From positions 1-34,626 of the forward strand of contig JAHQVM010000086.1 of NCBI GenBank assembly GCA_019634365.1: a stretch of DNA of 34,626 nucleotides, given 5' to 3'. Of this stretch, positions 1-9,156 are shown in pieces. The notes beneath the pieces were generated by a model that was given only the letters and a program-made list of their open reading frames with translations, searched no databases and was not told where the DNA came from. Both the position numbers and the translations under genes were made by a program. Position 1 is the first letter of the stretch. Each line of letters opens with the position of its first letter. Origin of the DNA: Flavobacteriaceae bacterium (GTDB lineage: Bacteria; Bacteroidota; Bacteroidia; Flavobacteriales; Flavobacteriaceae).

Positions 1-1
1 C

Positions 2-292
2 ATGGAGCCTATTATGAAGTTGGAGGTATTGACTCCAGAAGAGAATATGGGTGATATCGTAGTAGACTTGAACCGTCGTCGTGGGCAGGTAAATGACATG
101 AGCGACCGTGCAGGATCTAAAGTTGTTAAGGCTGAAGTGCCACTTTCTGAAATGTTTGGTTATGTAACCACATTGAGAACGTTGTCTTCGGGTCGTGCAA
201 CTTCTACCATGGAATTTTCACACTATGCAGAGACTCCTTCCAACATTTCGGAAGAAGTAATCGCAGCAGCTAGAGGAACCGCTAACGTTTAA
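2..292 (+). CDS. fusA: Elongation factor G, C-terminal end (partial)
   Basis: This is the last 96 residues of EF-G, the GTPase that drives ribosomal translocation. The 5' part lies outside the window, so the first ATG here is an internal codon. The visible part is the end of domain IV and domain V. It begins with the conserved EPIMKLEV / TPEENMGD stretch, followed by the NRRRG turn and the MFGYVTTLR segment, all typical of EF-G C-termini. It sits 10 bases upstream of rpsJ, the usual str-to-S10 junction in Bacteroidota. Only the missing 5' end limits certainty. Confidence 0.96.
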   Translation: MEPIMKLEVLTPEENMGDIVVDLNRRRGQVNDMSDRAGSKVVKAEVPLSEMFGYVTTLRTLSSGRATSTMEFSHYAETPSNISEEVIAAARGTANV

Positions 293-302
293 ATTATCAG
301 CA

Positions 303-608
303 ATGAGTCAAAAAATTAGAATCAAATTAAAATCTTACGATCATAATTTAGTGGACAAATCTGCTGAGAAAATCGTAAAGACCGTAAAAAGTACCGGTGC
401 TGTGGTAACAGGTCCAATTCCATTACCAACGCACAAAAAGATCTTTACCGTATTGCGTTCACCGCACGTGAACAAGAAGAGTAGAGAGCAGTTCCAATTA
501 AGTTCTTACAAGCGCTTGTTGGACATCTACAGTTCTTCTTCGAAAACGATCGATGCTCTTATGAAATTAGAGCTTCCAAGTGGTGTTGAAGTAGAGATCA
601 AGGTGTAA
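303..608 (+). CDS. rpsJ: 30S ribosomal protein S10
   Basis: A 101-residue S10, full length for the family. It binds in the 30S head, and in other bacteria it also works with NusB in antitermination. The conserved KSYDHNLVD start, the [24 protein letters not shown] loop region and the C-terminal [10 protein letters not shown] strand are all visible. It is the first gene of the S10 block. It is followed by an unusually long 161-base gap with several inverted repeats before rplC, so its expression may be separable from the downstream genes. Confidence 0.98.
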   Translation: MSQKIRIKLKSYDHNLVDKSAEKIVKTVKSTGAVVTGPIPLPTHKKIFTVLRSPHVNKKSREQFQLSSYKRLLDIYSSSSKTIDALMKLELPSGVEVEIKV

Positions 609-615
609 GTATAAC

Positions 616-729
616 TCCGAAGCAATTCGGAAGACATGTCCTGAGCTGCGGGCGAGGGAAAAACGGAAACAAAATAACATTCGGGGTCGAATTTATTTTG
701 ACCCCGAATTTTTGAAAAAAGGTTTCCGT
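616..729 (+). promoter_or_regulatory. Structured rpsJ-rplC intergenic region, candidate leader or attenuator
   Basis: Three inverted repeats lie in this gap. A 6-bp stem TCCGAA/TTCGGA (616-631) closes a GCAA tetraloop. An outer 8-bp stem ACGGAAAC/GTTTCCGT pairs 663-670 with 722-729. Nested inside it is a 10-bp stem ATTCGGGGTC/GACCCCGAAT (679-688 with 700-709), followed by five T residues (709-713) like an intrinsic terminator. Most other junctions in this operon are 1-20 bases. The layout fits a partial terminator or an autoregulatory leader for L3/L4. The stems are read directly from the sequence; the regulatory role is inferred. Confidence 0.5.
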
Positions 730-769
730 CATTAAAAAGTAAAATTTTATAAACTATAAATAATTAAAT

Positions 770-1381
770 ATGTCTGGGTTAATTGGAAAAAAGATAGGGA
801 TGACCAGCATCTTTGACGAGAACGGAAAGAACATTCCGTGTACCGTTATAGAAGCAGGGCCCTGTGTTGTTACCCAAGTCAGAACCAAAGAGGTTGACGG
901 GTATGAAGCTCTTCAGCTTGGTTTCGATGACAAAAAGACTGCTAATAAAGCTGCCGAAGGGCACGCCAAAAAAGCGGGAACCGTTGCAAAGCGTAAAGTT
1001 GTTGAATTCCAAGGATTCGAAGAGGAGTATAAACTAGGTGATACCATCACTGTAGAACACTTCGCCGAAGGTGAGTTCGTGGATGTTGCAGGAACTAGCA
1101 AAGGTAAAGGTTTCCAAGGGGTGGTTAAGCGTCACGGATTTGCTGGAGTTGGTCAAGCAACTCACGGTCAGCACAACCGTTTAAGAGCACCTGGTTCTAT
1201 TGGTGCGGCATCGTATCCTGCACGAGTATTCAAAGGGATGCGTATGGCTGGACAAATGGGGAATGAAAAAGTGAAAGTACAAAACCTTAGAGTGTTGAAA
1301 GTAGTTCCTGAAAAGAACCTACTTGTTGTGAAAGGATGTGTTCCTGGTCACAAAAACGCTTATGTAACGATTCAGAAATAA
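770..1381 (+). CDS. rplC: 50S ribosomal protein L3
   Basis: A 203-residue L3, normal length, one of the early 23S-binding assembly proteins. The start [17 protein letters not shown] is typical. The central loop that reaches toward the peptidyl transferase centre is present ([17 protein letters not shown], then [15 protein letters not shown]), as is [13 protein letters not shown]. Its TAA stop shares one base with the ATG of rplD, indicating translational coupling. The region upstream of its start is A/T-rich with no Shine-Dalgarno, as usual in this phylum. Confidence 0.98.
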   Translation: MSGLIGKKIGMTSIFDENGKNIPCTVIEAGPCVVTQVRTKEVDGYEALQLGFDDKKTANKAAEGHAKKAGTVAKRKVVEFQGFEEEYKLGDTITVEHFAEGEFVDVAGTSKGKGFQGVVKRHGFAGVGQATHGQHNRLRAPGSIGAASYPARVFKGMRMAGQMGNEKVKVQNLRVLKVVPEKNLLVVKGCVPGHKNAYVTIQK

Positions 1382-2010
1382 TGAAGGTAGCTGTAGTAGA
1401 TAAAAACGGAAAAGACACGGGTAGAAAGGCAGACCTTTCTAAGGACGTGTTTGGTATTGAGCCCAATAATCATGCTGTATACCTTGATGTAAAGCAGTAC
1501 TTGGCCAACCAGCGCCAAGGAACCCACAAAGCCAAAGAGCGTGGTGAGATTACGGGAAGTACCCGAAAAATCAAGAAGCAAAAAGGAACTGGTACGGCCC
1601 GTGCGGGAAGTATCAAGTCTGGAGTGTTTAAAGGAGGGGGAAGAATGTTCGGTCCAAGACCAAGAAACTACTCCTTTAAATTGAACAAAAATGTAAAGCG
1701 ATTGGCTCGTAAATCTGCCTTGAGTATGAAGGCAAATGATAAGTCGATTGTTGTTCTTGAGGACTTTACGATGGACGCTCCAAAGACAAAGGAGTTCACT
1801 GCTGTATTGAAGAATTTAGGACTTGAAAACAAAAAATCTTTGTTTGTGTTGGGAGACTCGAATAATAATGTATATTTGTCGTCTCGTAATTTGCAAGGCG
1901 CTGAAGTTGTAACTAACTCAGAATTAAGTACTTACAAAATTATGAACGCAAGCAGCTTAGTGTTGTTTGAAGGTTCTTTGGAAGGAATTGAAGAAAACTT
2001 AAGTAAATAG
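1381..2010 (+). CDS. rplD: 50S ribosomal protein L4
   Basis: A 209-residue L4/L1e protein that lines the nascent peptide exit tunnel. I chose the ATG at 1381, which overlaps the rplC stop by one base. The frame stays open 15 codons upstream, but that extension reads non-homologous sequence over rplC. Conserved features are the extended tunnel loop ([15 protein letters not shown], then [14 protein letters not shown]) and the [15 protein letters not shown] segment. In enterobacteria L4 represses its own operon; here any such control would have to act through a different leader. Confidence 0.97.
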   Translation: MKVAVVDKNGKDTGRKADLSKDVFGIEPNNHAVYLDVKQYLANQRQGTHKAKERGEITGSTRKIKKQKGTGTARAGSIKSGVFKGGGRMFGPRPRNYSFKLNKNVKRLARKSALSMKANDKSIVVLEDFTMDAPKTKEFTAVLKNLGLENKKSLFVLGDSNNNVYLSSRNLQGAEVVTNSELSTYKIMNASSLVLFEGSLEGIEENLSK

Positions 2011-2017
2011 AAATAAG

Positions 2018-2308
2018 ATGGACATCTTAATTAAACCTATTATAACAGAAAAAGCTACAAGGGATGCGGAGGATAACAACCGTTTCACTTTTGTAGTAAA
2101 CTCAAAGGCGAACAAGATAGAAATCAAGAAAGCAGTGGAAGCTGCTTACGGAGTTTCTGTTACTGCAGTTCGCACAATGAATGTCCGCCCAGATCGTCGT
2201 ACTCGTTACACGAAAACGGGGATCCAAACTGGTAAAACAAATGCTTATAAAAAAGCGATTGTACAGGTGGCGGAAGGTGATACTATAGATTTTTACGCAA
2301 ACATCTAA
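2018..2308 (+). CDS. rplW: 50S ribosomal protein L23
   Basis: A 96-residue L23, located at the tunnel exit, where it docks trigger factor and SRP. The N-terminal IIKPIITEKATRDAE, the central KIEIKKAVEAAYGVSV and the loop residues RTMNVRPDRRTRYTKTG followed by AYKKAIVQ are diagnostic. It lies 7 bases after rplD in the standard rplD-rplW-rplB order. Nothing unusual is seen in it. Confidence 0.97.
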   Translation: MDILIKPIITEKATRDAEDNNRFTFVVNSKANKIEIKKAVEAAYGVSVTAVRTMNVRPDRRTRYTKTGIQTGKTNAYKKAIVQVAEGDTIDFYANI

Positions 2309-2334
2309 TAGAGGTTAGATAAAAAGAGACAACA

Positions 2335-3159
2335 ATGTCAGTAAGAAAGTTAAAACCAATCACCCCAGGACAGCGATTTAGAGTTGTAAATGGATTTGAC
2401 GCCATTACAACTGATAAGCCGGAGAAGAGTTTATTGGCTCCGAAAAAACGTTCTGGAGGTAGAAACAGTCAAGGAAAAATGACCATGCGCTACAAAGGTG
2501 GTGGTCATAAAAGACGATACAGAATTATCGACTTTAAACGCAACAAGCATGGAATCCCTGCTACTGTTGCTTCTATCGAATACGATCCAAACCGTACCGC
2601 ATTTATCGCGTTATTGAATTACCAAGATGGTGAAAAGAGATACGTGATTGCGCAAAACGGTCTTCAAGTAGGTCAAAACATCGTTTCCGGTGAAAAAGTG
2701 GCTCCAGAAATTGGAAATGCCATGACCTTAGCAAACATTCCATTAGGTACTATTATTTCCTGTTTAGAATTACGCCCTGGTCAAGGTGCTGTTATGGCGC
2801 GTAGTGCTGGTGCTTTTGCACAGCTTATGGCAAGGGATGGTAAGTATGCAACAGTGAAGTTGCCTTCTGGTGAAACCCGAATGATCTTAGTTACTTGTAT
2901 GGCAACGATTGGAGCTGTTTCTAACAGTGACCACCAATTGTTGGTGTCTGGTAAAGCCGGTAGATCTAGATGGTTGGGTAGAAGACCTCGTACAAGACCA
3001 GTTGTTATGAACCCTGTAGATCACCCAATGGGTGGTGGTGAAGGGAAATCTTCTGGAGGACACCCAAGATCTAGAAACGGTATTCCTGCCAAAGGATACA
3101 GAACCCGTTCTAAGACGAAAGCAAGTAATAAATACATAATCGAACGTAGAAAGAAATAA
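2335..3159 (+). CDS. rplB: 50S ribosomal protein L2
   Basis: A 274-residue L2, a primary 23S-binding protein needed for subunit association and for a functional peptidyl transferase centre. The OB-fold and SH3-like domains are complete. The C-terminal signature reads [12 protein letters not shown] (residues 226-237): the conserved histidine at 230 is kept, but the second histidine of the proteobacterial DHPHGGG motif is methionine (M232). As I recall this is the normal Bacteroidota form rather than a defect. The basic IIERRKK tail follows. Confidence 0.98.
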   Translation: MSVRKLKPITPGQRFRVVNGFDAITTDKPEKSLLAPKKRSGGRNSQGKMTMRYKGGGHKRRYRIIDFKRNKHGIPATVASIEYDPNRTAFIALLNYQDGEKRYVIAQNGLQVGQNIVSGEKVAPEIGNAMTLANIPLGTIISCLELRPGQGAVMARSAGAFAQLMARDGKYATVKLPSGETRMILVTCMATIGAVSNSDHQLLVSGKAGRSRWLGRRPRTRPVVMNPVDHPMGGGEGKSSGGHPRSRNGIPAKGYRTRSKTKASNKYIIERRKK

Positions 3160-3162
3160 GCT

Positions 3163-3441
3163 ATGGCAAGATCATTAAAAAAAGGACCGTACGTTCACTA
3201 TAAGTTAGAGAAGAAAGTACTGGCAAATGTGGAGGCCAACAAGAAGACTGTGATCAAGACTTGGTCACGTGCTTCTATGATCACTCCAGACTTTGTTGGA
3301 CAAACCATTGCAGTTCATAATGGACGTCAATTCGTTCCTGTATATGTAACTGAAAACATGGTAGGACATAAATTAGGAGAATTTTCACCTACACGATCAT
3401 TCCGTGGTCACGCTGGTGCAAAAAACAAAGGAAAAAAATAA
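3163..3441 (+). CDS. rpsS: 30S ribosomal protein S19
   Basis: A 92-residue S19, which binds in the 30S head and contacts the A-site tRNA region together with S13. The start [11 protein letters not shown], the [14 protein letters not shown] core and the [18 protein letters not shown] motif are textbook. It follows rplB with a 3-base gap, so translation is probably coupled. Confidence 0.98.
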   Translation: MARSLKKGPYVHYKLEKKVLANVEANKKTVIKTWSRASMITPDFVGQTIAVHNGRQFVPVYVTENMVGHKLGEFSPTRSFRGHAGAKNKGKK

Positions 3442-3447
3442 TAAGCC

Positions 3448-3855
3448 ATGGGAGTTCGTAAAAGAGAAAGAGCAGAACAGATCAAGGAGGCGAAGAAAAC
3501 TCAATACTTCGCTAAGTTGAACAATTGCCCTACATCACCAAGAAAAATGCGCTTGGTAGCGGATTTGGTTCGTGGTGAGAAAGTAGATAAAGCGCTTAAT
3601 ATTTTAAGATTCAGTCAAAAAGAAGCATCTCGTCGTTTAGAGAAGTTGTTGCTTTCTGCTATCGCAAACTGGCAAGCAAAGAACGAGGACGCTTCTATCG
3701 AAGACGCCGATCTTTTCATTAAGGAGATCCGTGTAGACGGTGGTACTATGCTTAAGAGACTTCGTACCGCTCCGCAAGGACGCGCGCACAGAATTAGAAA
3801 ACGTTCCAACCACGTAACATTGGTGCTTGGAGCTAACGATAACACACAAAGCTAA
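3448..3855 (+). CDS. rplV: 50S ribosomal protein L22
   Basis: A 135-residue L22. Its long beta-hairpin lines the exit tunnel and is where macrolide-resistance changes map in other bacteria. The core [18 protein letters not shown] and the hairpin tip region [19 protein letters not shown] are intact. The N-terminus carries a basic extension of about 20 residues ([16 protein letters not shown]) before the core, common in Bacteroidota L22. Confidence 0.97.
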   Translation: MGVRKRERAEQIKEAKKTQYFAKLNNCPTSPRKMRLVADLVRGEKVDKALNILRFSQKEASRRLEKLLLSAIANWQAKNEDASIEDADLFIKEIRVDGGTMLKRLRTAPQGRAHRIRKRSNHVTLVLGANDNTQS

Positions 3856-3861
3856 ATTTAA

Positions 3862-4584
3862 ATGGGACAGAAGACAAATCCAATCGGAAACCGCTTAGGT
3901 ATCATTAGAGGATGGGAATCCAACTGGTACGGAGGTAACGACTACGGCGATAAATTGGCCGAGGACGATAAGATTAGAAAATATGTTCACGCTCGTTTAA
4001 GCAAAGCTAGTGTGTCTAGGGTAATCATCGAAAGAACCCTGAAACTTGTAACCGTTACTATCACTACGGCCCGTCCCGGTATCATTATCGGTAAAGGAGG
4101 TCAAGAGGTAGACAAGTTGAAGGAAGAGCTTAAGAAGATTACAGGTAAGGAAGTACAGATCAACATCCACGAGATCAAAAGACCTGAACTGGATGCTCAT
4201 TTGGTAGCTGCAAGTGTTGCTCGACAAATTGAAAATAGAATTTCATACCGTCGTGCGATTAAAATGGCTATTGCTGCCGCCATGCGTATGAACGCAGAGG
4301 GTATCAAGATTCAGATCTCAGGACGTCTTAATGGTGCAGAAATGGCACGTAGTGAGGCGTACAAGGATGGTCGTATTCCTTTATCGACTTTTAGAGCCGA
4401 CATTGATTATGCTTTAGTAGAAGCGCACACTACCTATGGTAGATTGGGTGTAAAAGTATGGATCATGAAAGGTGAAGTATATGGAAAAAGAGAGCTTTCT
4501 CCCCTAGTTGGTTTATCCAAAAAAGGTGGAAAAGGTGGTTCTGGTCGAGGTGGTAACAACAAATCACGTCGTAACAGAAAGTAA
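3862..4584 (+). CDS. rpsC: 30S ribosomal protein S3
   Basis: A 240-residue S3, part of the mRNA entry channel and its helicase activity with S4 and S5. The KH type-2 domain is visible with the [18 protein letters not shown] motif (around residues 73-91). The C-terminal domain carries [12 protein letters not shown] and the [12 protein letters not shown] segment. The last 25 residues are a low-complexity Gly/Lys/Arg tail, longer than in E. coli S3. Confidence 0.98.
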   Translation: MGQKTNPIGNRLGIIRGWESNWYGGNDYGDKLAEDDKIRKYVHARLSKASVSRVIIERTLKLVTVTITTARPGIIIGKGGQEVDKLKEELKKITGKEVQINIHEIKRPELDAHLVAASVARQIENRISYRRAIKMAIAAAMRMNAEGIKIQISGRLNGAEMARSEAYKDGRIPLSTFRADIDYALVEAHTTYGRLGVKVWIMKGEVYGKRELSPLVGLSKKGGKGGSGRGGNNKSRRNRK

Positions 4585-4604
4585 TTTTTTAAAGAGAAAA
4601 GAAG

Positions 4605-5024
4605 ATGTTACAACCTAAAAGAACAAAATTCCGTAAACAGCAAAAGGGACGTATGAAAGGAAATGCTGGTCGTGGTAATCAGTTGTCATACGGAACTTTT
4701 GGTATTAAGTCTTTAGAATCGAATTTCTTGACAGCGCGTCAAATTGAAGCGGCTCGTATTGCTGCAACCCGTTATATGAAAAGGGAAGGATCTTTATGGA
4801 TCATGATCTTCCCAGACAAACCAATTACCAAGAAACCTCTTGAGGTACGTATGGGTAAAGGTAAGGGTGCTGTAGAATACTGGGCAGCTGTAGTTAAGCC
4901 TGGAAGGGTTTTGTTTGAAGTATCTGGTGTGCCTTTAGAGGTTGCCAAAGAAGCATTGCGATTGGCTGCTCAGAAACTTCCCGTTAAAACGAAGTTCTTG
5001 ATTTCAAGAGACTATCAAGCTTAA
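4605..5024 (+). CDS. rplP: 50S ribosomal protein L16
   Basis: A 139-residue L16, which helps position the A-site tRNA and is added late in 50S assembly. The start [19 protein letters not shown], the FGIKSLE segment, the RRAA-like [21 protein letters not shown] stretch and [23 protein letters not shown] all match the family. Length is normal. Confidence 0.98.
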   Translation: MLQPKRTKFRKQQKGRMKGNAGRGNQLSYGTFGIKSLESNFLTARQIEAARIAATRYMKREGSLWIMIFPDKPITKKPLEVRMGKGKGAVEYWAAVVKPGRVLFEVSGVPLEVAKEALRLAAQKLPVKTKFLISRDYQA

Positions 5025-5041
5025 TTTTTAGAATTGTCAAT

Positions 5042-5233
5042 ATGAAACAATCAGAAATAAAAGAAGCATCAACAGCGGAGCTACAAGAGCGTTTGGCTGA
5101 ACTAAAAAAGGCCTCAACGGATCTAAAAATAGCACACGCTATATCACCGTTGGAAAATCCAATTCAACTAAGAGGGCATAGAAGAGCCATCGCCAGAATT
5201 GCGACAGAACTAACTAAAAGAGAGGTGCAATAA
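5042..5233 (+). CDS. rpmC: 50S ribosomal protein L29
   Basis: A 63-residue, two-helix L29 located near the tunnel exit beside L23. The conserved start MKQSEIKE, the helix around LQERLAELKKASTDLKIAHA and the terminal RRAIARIATELTKRE helix are present. It lies in the standard rplP-rpmC-rpsQ order. Confidence 0.96.
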   Translation: MKQSEIKEASTAELQERLAELKKASTDLKIAHAISPLENPIQLRGHRRAIARIATELTKREVQ

Positions 5234-5250
5234 TTGTACGAAGCTGAAAG

Positions 5251-5508
5251 ATGGAAAAAAGAAATTTAAGAAAAGAGCGTATTGGTGTAGTAACTTCTAA
5301 CAAAATGGAGAAATCCATTGTTGTTGCAGAGGTTAAGAAAGTAAAACACCCTATGTATGGAAAGTTCGTTTTGAAAACGAAGAAGTACGTAGCACACGAC
5401 GAGAAAAACGACTGCAACGAAGGGGATACTGTTAAGATCATGGAAACACGACCTATGAGTAAAACCAAGTGTTGGAGATTAGTAGAAATTATTGAAAGAG
5501 CGAAGTAA
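5251..5508 (+). CDS. rpsQ: 30S ribosomal protein S17
   Basis: An 85-residue OB-fold protein that binds 16S rRNA early in assembly. Diagnostic stretches are [40 protein letters not shown] and the [20 protein letters not shown] motif. Length and position are normal, with a 2-base gap to rplN. Confidence 0.97.
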   Translation: MEKRNLRKERIGVVTSNKMEKSIVVAEVKKVKHPMYGKFVLKTKKYVAHDEKNDCNEGDTVKIMETRPMSKTKCWRLVEIIERAK

Positions 5509-5510
5509 TC

Positions 5511-5879
5511 ATGGTACAACAAGAATCAAGACTAAAAGTAGCAGATAACACCGGGGCTAAGGAAGTACTTACCATCCGTGTGTTAGGAGGTACAAAGAAA
5601 CGTTACGCTTCTATTGGTGACAAAATTGTGGTTACTGTAAAAGAAGCTACTCCTAACGGAAACATCAAAAAAGGTACAGTATCTACCGCAGTGGTAGTAC
5701 GTACTGTGAAGGAAGTTAGAAGACCCGATGGTTCTTATATCCGTTTCGACGACAATGCATGTGTATTATTAGGTCCTCAAGGGGAAATGAGAGGTACGCG
5801 TGTATTTGGACCCGTAGCAAGAGAACTTCGTGACAAACAATTCATGAAAATAGTATCATTGGCACCCGAGGTGCTTTAA
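5511..5879 (+). CDS. rplN: 50S ribosomal protein L14
   Basis: A 122-residue L14, exactly the usual length. It sits at the subunit interface and is the target of the silencing factor RsfS in other bacteria. The start [19 protein letters not shown], the [18 protein letters not shown] stretch and the terminal [11 protein letters not shown] are highly conserved. Confidence 0.98.
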   Translation: MVQQESRLKVADNTGAKEVLTIRVLGGTKKRYASIGDKIVVTVKEATPNGNIKKGTVSTAVVVRTVKEVRRPDGSYIRFDDNACVLLGPQGEMRGTRVFGPVARELRDKQFMKIVSLAPEVL

Positions 5880-5891
5880 TGCGAAAGTAAG

Positions 5892-6206
5892 ATGGCAAAG
5901 CTTAAGATAAAATCAGGGGATGACGTAATCGTAATTGCTGGAGATCACAAAGGATCCGAAGGAAAAGTATTGCGTGTTTTCCGTGAGAACAACAAAGCAA
6001 TTGTAGAAGGAGTTAATCTCGTAAAGAAACACGAGAAGCCAAGTGCTGCAAACCCTCAAGGTGGAATTATTGAGAAAGAAGCTCCTATTCACATTTCTAA
6101 CCTATCGTTAATCGATCCTAAATCTGGAGAGGCTACACGAGTTGGTTATAGAATGGAAGATGGTAAAAAAGTACGATTTTCTAAAAAATCTGAACAAGCA
6201 ATATAG
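5892..6206 (+). CDS. rplX: 50S ribosomal protein L24
   Basis: A 104-residue L24, an assembly-initiator protein with a KOW motif ([20 protein letters not shown], residues 7-26) that contacts 23S rRNA near the tunnel exit. The [14 protein letters not shown] segment and a basic C-terminus complete the fold. It lies directly upstream of rplE with a 2-base gap. Confidence 0.97.
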   Translation: MAKLKIKSGDDVIVIAGDHKGSEGKVLRVFRENNKAIVEGVNLVKKHEKPSAANPQGGIIEKEAPIHISNLSLIDPKSGEATRVGYRMEDGKKVRFSKKSEQAI

Positions 6207-6208
6207 TT

Positions 6209-6760
6209 ATGGGATATACACCAAGACTTAAGGAAGAATACAAGAGCAAAGTAGTTAATGCTCTTATGGATGAGTTCGGTTACCAGAACATCATGCAAGT
6301 ACCAAAACTACAGAGTATCGTAGTATCTCGTGGAGTTGGTAATGCAGTAGCCGACAAAAAATTGATCGAGTATTCCGTAGACGAATTGACCATGATTACG
6401 GGTCAGAGAGCTGTTCCTACTATCTCTAAGAAGGACGTAGCAACTTTCAAACTCCGTAAAGGAATGCCCATTGGTGCAAAAGTAACGTTGCGTGGAGAGC
6501 GTATGTATGAGTTCTTGGATCGTTTGATCACCTCTGCATTGCCACGAGTACGTGACTTTGGTGGTATCAAGGCTACTGGATTCGATGGTAGAGGAAACTA
6601 CTCTTTGGGAGTTACCGAACAGATCATCTTTCCAGAGATCGATATCGATAAGGTAAAGAAGATTGAAGGGATGAACATCACCTTTGTTACTTCTGCCGAA
6701 ACCGATAAAGAAGCAAAATCATTATTGTCTGAACTAGGATTACCTTTTAAAAAGAACTAA
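6209..6760 (+). CDS. rplE: 50S ribosomal protein L5
   Basis: A 183-residue L5, which binds 5S rRNA in the central protuberance and contacts P-site tRNA. Recognisable segments are the N-terminal [51 protein letters not shown] and the [18 protein letters not shown] motif. It is separated from rpsN by a single base. Confidence 0.98.
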   Translation: MGYTPRLKEEYKSKVVNALMDEFGYQNIMQVPKLQSIVVSRGVGNAVADKKLIEYSVDELTMITGQRAVPTISKKDVATFKLRKGMPIGAKVTLRGERMYEFLDRLITSALPRVRDFGGIKATGFDGRGNYSLGVTEQIIFPEIDIDKVKKIEGMNITFVTSAETDKEAKSLLSELGLPFKKN

Positions 6761-6761
6761 G

Positions 6762-7031
6762 ATGGCTAAAGAATCAATGAAAGCCCGTGAGGTGAAAAGA
6801 GCAAAAACGGTAGCTAAATATGCAGAAAAGCGCAAAGCTTTGAAAGAAGCTGGCGACTATGAAGCACTACAGAAGTTACCAAAAAATGCATCTCCTATCC
6901 GTATGCACAACCGTTGCAAATTAACGGGTAGACCTAAAGGCTACATGCGTCAGTTTGGTATTTCACGTGTAACATTCCGTGAAATGGCTAACCAAGGATT
7001 AATCCCAGGCGTTAGAAAGGCAAGCTGGTAA
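6762..7031 (+). CDS. rpsN: 30S ribosomal protein S14 (zinc-free form)
   Basis: An 89-residue S14 of the long type that lacks the CxxC-CxxC zinc ribbon. Only one cysteine occurs in the core ([21 protein letters not shown]). The C-terminal [21 protein letters not shown] is conserved. It binds in the 30S head next to S3 and S10. It is followed by a 64-base gap containing a hairpin ahead of rpsH. Confidence 0.97.
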   Translation: MAKESMKAREVKRAKTVAKYAEKRKALKEAGDYEALQKLPKNASPIRMHNRCKLTGRPKGYMRQFGISRVTFREMANQGLIPGVRKASW

Positions 7032-7046
7032 TAGTAATTATAAACA

Positions 7047-7081
7047 GGTAGAAGGTTTGGCAAAGGTCGAAAACCGTTACC
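7047..7081 (+). promoter_or_regulatory. Hairpin upstream of rpsH, candidate S8 leader element
   Basis: In the 64-base rpsN-rpsH gap, GGTA (7047-7050) pairs with TACC (7078-7081) and GGTTT (7054-7058) pairs with AAACC (7071-7075). They are separated by an asymmetric internal loop (GAA opposite GT). S8 is the known autoregulator of the spc operon in enterobacteria, so a structured site here would be plausible. No sequence match to the known S8 site was tested. Confidence 0.3.
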
Positions 7082-7095
7082 GTAAATTAGGATAA

Positions 7096-7494
7096 ATGAC
7101 AACAGATCCAATCGCAGATTTTCTAACAAGAGTTAGAAACGCAGTGAAGGCAGGGCACAGAGTAGTAGAAGTGCCTGCTTCCAACTTAAAAAAGGAGATT
7201 ACCAAGATCTTATTCGATCAAGGATTCATCTTAAGCTACAAATTTGAGGACAAGGGGCCCCAGGGAACCATTAAGATTGCCCTTAAATATGACAAGCTTA
7301 CCAAAGATCCGGTAATCAAGAAGATTCAAAGAGTTAGTAAACCAGGTTTACGTAAATATTCGGGTGCTTCCGAAATGCCACGTGTTTTGAATGGTTTGGG
7401 TATTGCTATTGTTTCCACTTCGGCTGGAGTGATGACAGGAAAGCAGGCACAATCTCAGAAAGTAGGTGGAGAAGTACTTTGTTACGTATACTAA
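7096..7494 (+). CDS. rpsH: 30S ribosomal protein S8
   Basis: A 132-residue S8, a primary binder of the 16S central domain. Typical elements are the start TDPIADFLTRVRNA, the loop RVSKPGLRKYSG, the LNGLGIAIVSTSAGVMTG motif and the terminal GGEVLCYVY. In E. coli S8 represses the spc operon; the hairpin just upstream is a candidate site for similar control, which is inference. Confidence 0.98.
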   Translation: MTTDPIADFLTRVRNAVKAGHRVVEVPASNLKKEITKILFDQGFILSYKFEDKGPQGTIKIALKYDKLTKDPVIKKIQRVSKPGLRKYSGASEMPRVLNGLGIAIVSTSAGVMTGKQAQSQKVGGEVLCYVY

Positions 7495-7511
7495 TTTAAT
7501 AAGGACTAGAA

Positions 7512-8054
7512 ATGTCAAGAATAGGTAAAAGCCCAGTAGCAATCCCAGACGGTGTAACCGTTGAGGTAAACGACAATGTGGTTACCGTAAAAGGGAAGTT
7601 AGGCGAGTTAACCCAGGAGATTTCCGACGTTAGCGTAAAGGTAGAAGAAGGAAACGTGGTATTGGAGCGTCCTTCCGATGCAAAGGATCATAGAGCAAAA
7701 CACGGATTGTACCGTGCGCTTATCAACAATATGGTAGAAGGGGTATCTAAAGGATGGACCAAAGAACTAGAGTTGGTAGGAGTAGGTTACCGTGCCAGCA
7801 ACCAAGGGAACAAATTGGATTTGGCCATTGGTTTCTCTCACAACATCGTAATGGATATCGCCCCCGAAGTAAAGGTGGAGACCATTAGTGAGAAAGGAAA
7901 AAACCCTATTGTAAAATTAACGTCTCATGACAAGCAATTGGTAGGACAGGTTGCGGCTAAGATCCGCGGCTTCCGTAAACCAGAACCTTATAAAGGAAAA
8001 GGTATCAAGTTTGTTGGTGAGATCATTAGAAGAAAAGCAGGTAAATCTGCATAA
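7512..8054 (+). CDS. rplF: 50S ribosomal protein L6
   Basis: A 180-residue L6 with two repeated alpha/beta domains, located near the GTPase-associated centre. The start MSRIGKSPVAIPDGV, the GVGYRASNQGNKLDLAIGFSH stretch and the C-terminal signature PEPYKGKGIKFVGE followed by IIRRKAGK are all conserved. Spacing to rpsH and rplR is short (17 and 11 bases). Confidence 0.98.
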   Translation: MSRIGKSPVAIPDGVTVEVNDNVVTVKGKLGELTQEISDVSVKVEEGNVVLERPSDAKDHRAKHGLYRALINNMVEGVSKGWTKELELVGVGYRASNQGNKLDLAIGFSHNIVMDIAPEVKVETISEKGKNPIVKLTSHDKQLVGQVAAKIRGFRKPEPYKGKGIKFVGEIIRRKAGKSA

Positions 8055-8065
8055 GAAATTAAGTT

Positions 8066-8422
8066 ATGGCATTATCTAAAAGCGAAAGAAGAGATCGCAT
8101 CCGTTTCAGAATTAGAAAAACGGTTTCTGGTACCGACCAGCGTCCACGTTTGGCTGTTTTCAGAAGCAATAAAGAAATTTATGCGCAACTTATTGACGAT
8201 GTAAATGGTAAAACCATTACTGCTGCATCTTCAAGAGATAAAGATATCGACGCTTCCAAAGTAAATAAAACGGAAGCTGCGAAAATGGTAGGTAAAGCAA
8301 TCGCCGCGAAAGCTGTGAAAGCTGGAGTAGAGAGCGTTACTTTCGATCGAGGAGGTTACCTATACCACGGGAGAGTTAAATCATTGGCTGAAGGAGCTCG
8401 CGAGGGCGGACTAAAATTCTAA
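8066..8422 (+). CDS. rplR: 50S ribosomal protein L18
   Basis: A 118-residue L18, which brings 5S rRNA to the central protuberance together with L5. Visible features are the basic N-terminus ([19 protein letters not shown]), the [19 protein letters not shown] motif and the [24 protein letters not shown]-terminus. Confidence 0.97.
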   Translation: MALSKSERRDRIRFRIRKTVSGTDQRPRLAVFRSNKEIYAQLIDDVNGKTITAASSRDKDIDASKVNKTEAAKMVGKAIAAKAVKAGVESVTFDRGGYLYHGRVKSLAEGAREGGLKF

Positions 8423-8426
8423 GAAT

Positions 8427-8951
8427 ATGTATCAAGATTATAAAAACGTAGAAACAGTTAAGCCCGGAGGTCTAGAATTAAAAGACCGTTTGGTTGGCGT
8501 ACAACGTGTAACCAAAGTAACCAAAGGGGGTAGAGCATTCGGATTTTCAGCTATCGTAGTGGTTGGTGATGAAAACGGAGTAGTGGGTCAAGGACTTGGA
8601 AAGTCTAAAGACGTTGCTAGTGCGATCGCCAAGGCTATCGAAGATGCAAAGAAGAACTTGGTACGTATTCCTATTAATAAAGGAACACTTCCTCACGAGC
8701 AAAAAGGAAAATACGGTGGAGCTAGAGTAACATTGTTACCAGCTGCTCCCGGTACCGGGGTAATTGCCGGTGGTGCCGTGCGTGCCGTACTGGAAGCCGT
8801 AGGAGTTCACGATGTATTATCAAAATCTCAGGGATCTTCTAACCCTCACAACGTAGTGAAGGCTACTTTCGATGCTTTGTTGCAGATGAGAAGTGCACAA
8901 ACCGTTGCGAGACAAAGAGGGATTTCATTAGAGAAATTGTATAAAGGATAA
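8427..8951 (+). CDS. rpsE: 30S ribosomal protein S5
   Basis: A 174-residue S5, important for decoding accuracy and part of the mRNA entry helicase. The double-stranded RNA-binding-like domain includes [21 protein letters not shown]. This is followed by the [17 protein letters not shown] motif and the C-terminal [21 protein letters not shown]. The N-terminus is short, as usual in Flavobacteriia. Confidence 0.98.
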   Translation: MYQDYKNVETVKPGGLELKDRLVGVQRVTKVTKGGRAFGFSAIVVVGDENGVVGQGLGKSKDVASAIAKAIEDAKKNLVRIPINKGTLPHEQKGKYGGARVTLLPAAPGTGVIAGGAVRAVLEAVGVHDVLSKSQGSSNPHNVVKATFDALLQMRSAQTVARQRGISLEKLYKG

Positions 8952-8965
8952 AATACTGAAGAGAA

Positions 8966-9145
8966 ATGGCAAAGATTAAAGTAACAAAGGTACGCAGCGC
9001 GATCAACCGCCCGCAAAACCAAAAGAGAACCCTTGAAGCTCTAGGCCTTCGTAAGATTGGTCAAACCGTAGAGCATGAGGATACGCCAAATATTCTTGGT
9101 ATGATAAAAAAAGTTAATCACCTAGTTTCTGTTGAGACTAAATAA
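8966..9145 (+). CDS. rpmD: 50S ribosomal protein L30
   Basis: A 59-residue L30. It reads [16 protein letters not shown], then [20 protein letters not shown], and ends [14 protein letters not shown]. The T-x-x-L-GLRKIG motif and overall length are typical of L30, a small 23S-binding protein. It fills the expected place between rpsE (14 bases upstream) and rplO (11 bases downstream). Confidence 0.95.
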   Translation: MAKIKVTKVRSAINRPQNQKRTLEALGLRKIGQTVEHEDTPNILGMIKKVNHLVSVETK

Positions 9146-9156
9146 GATATTGAACA

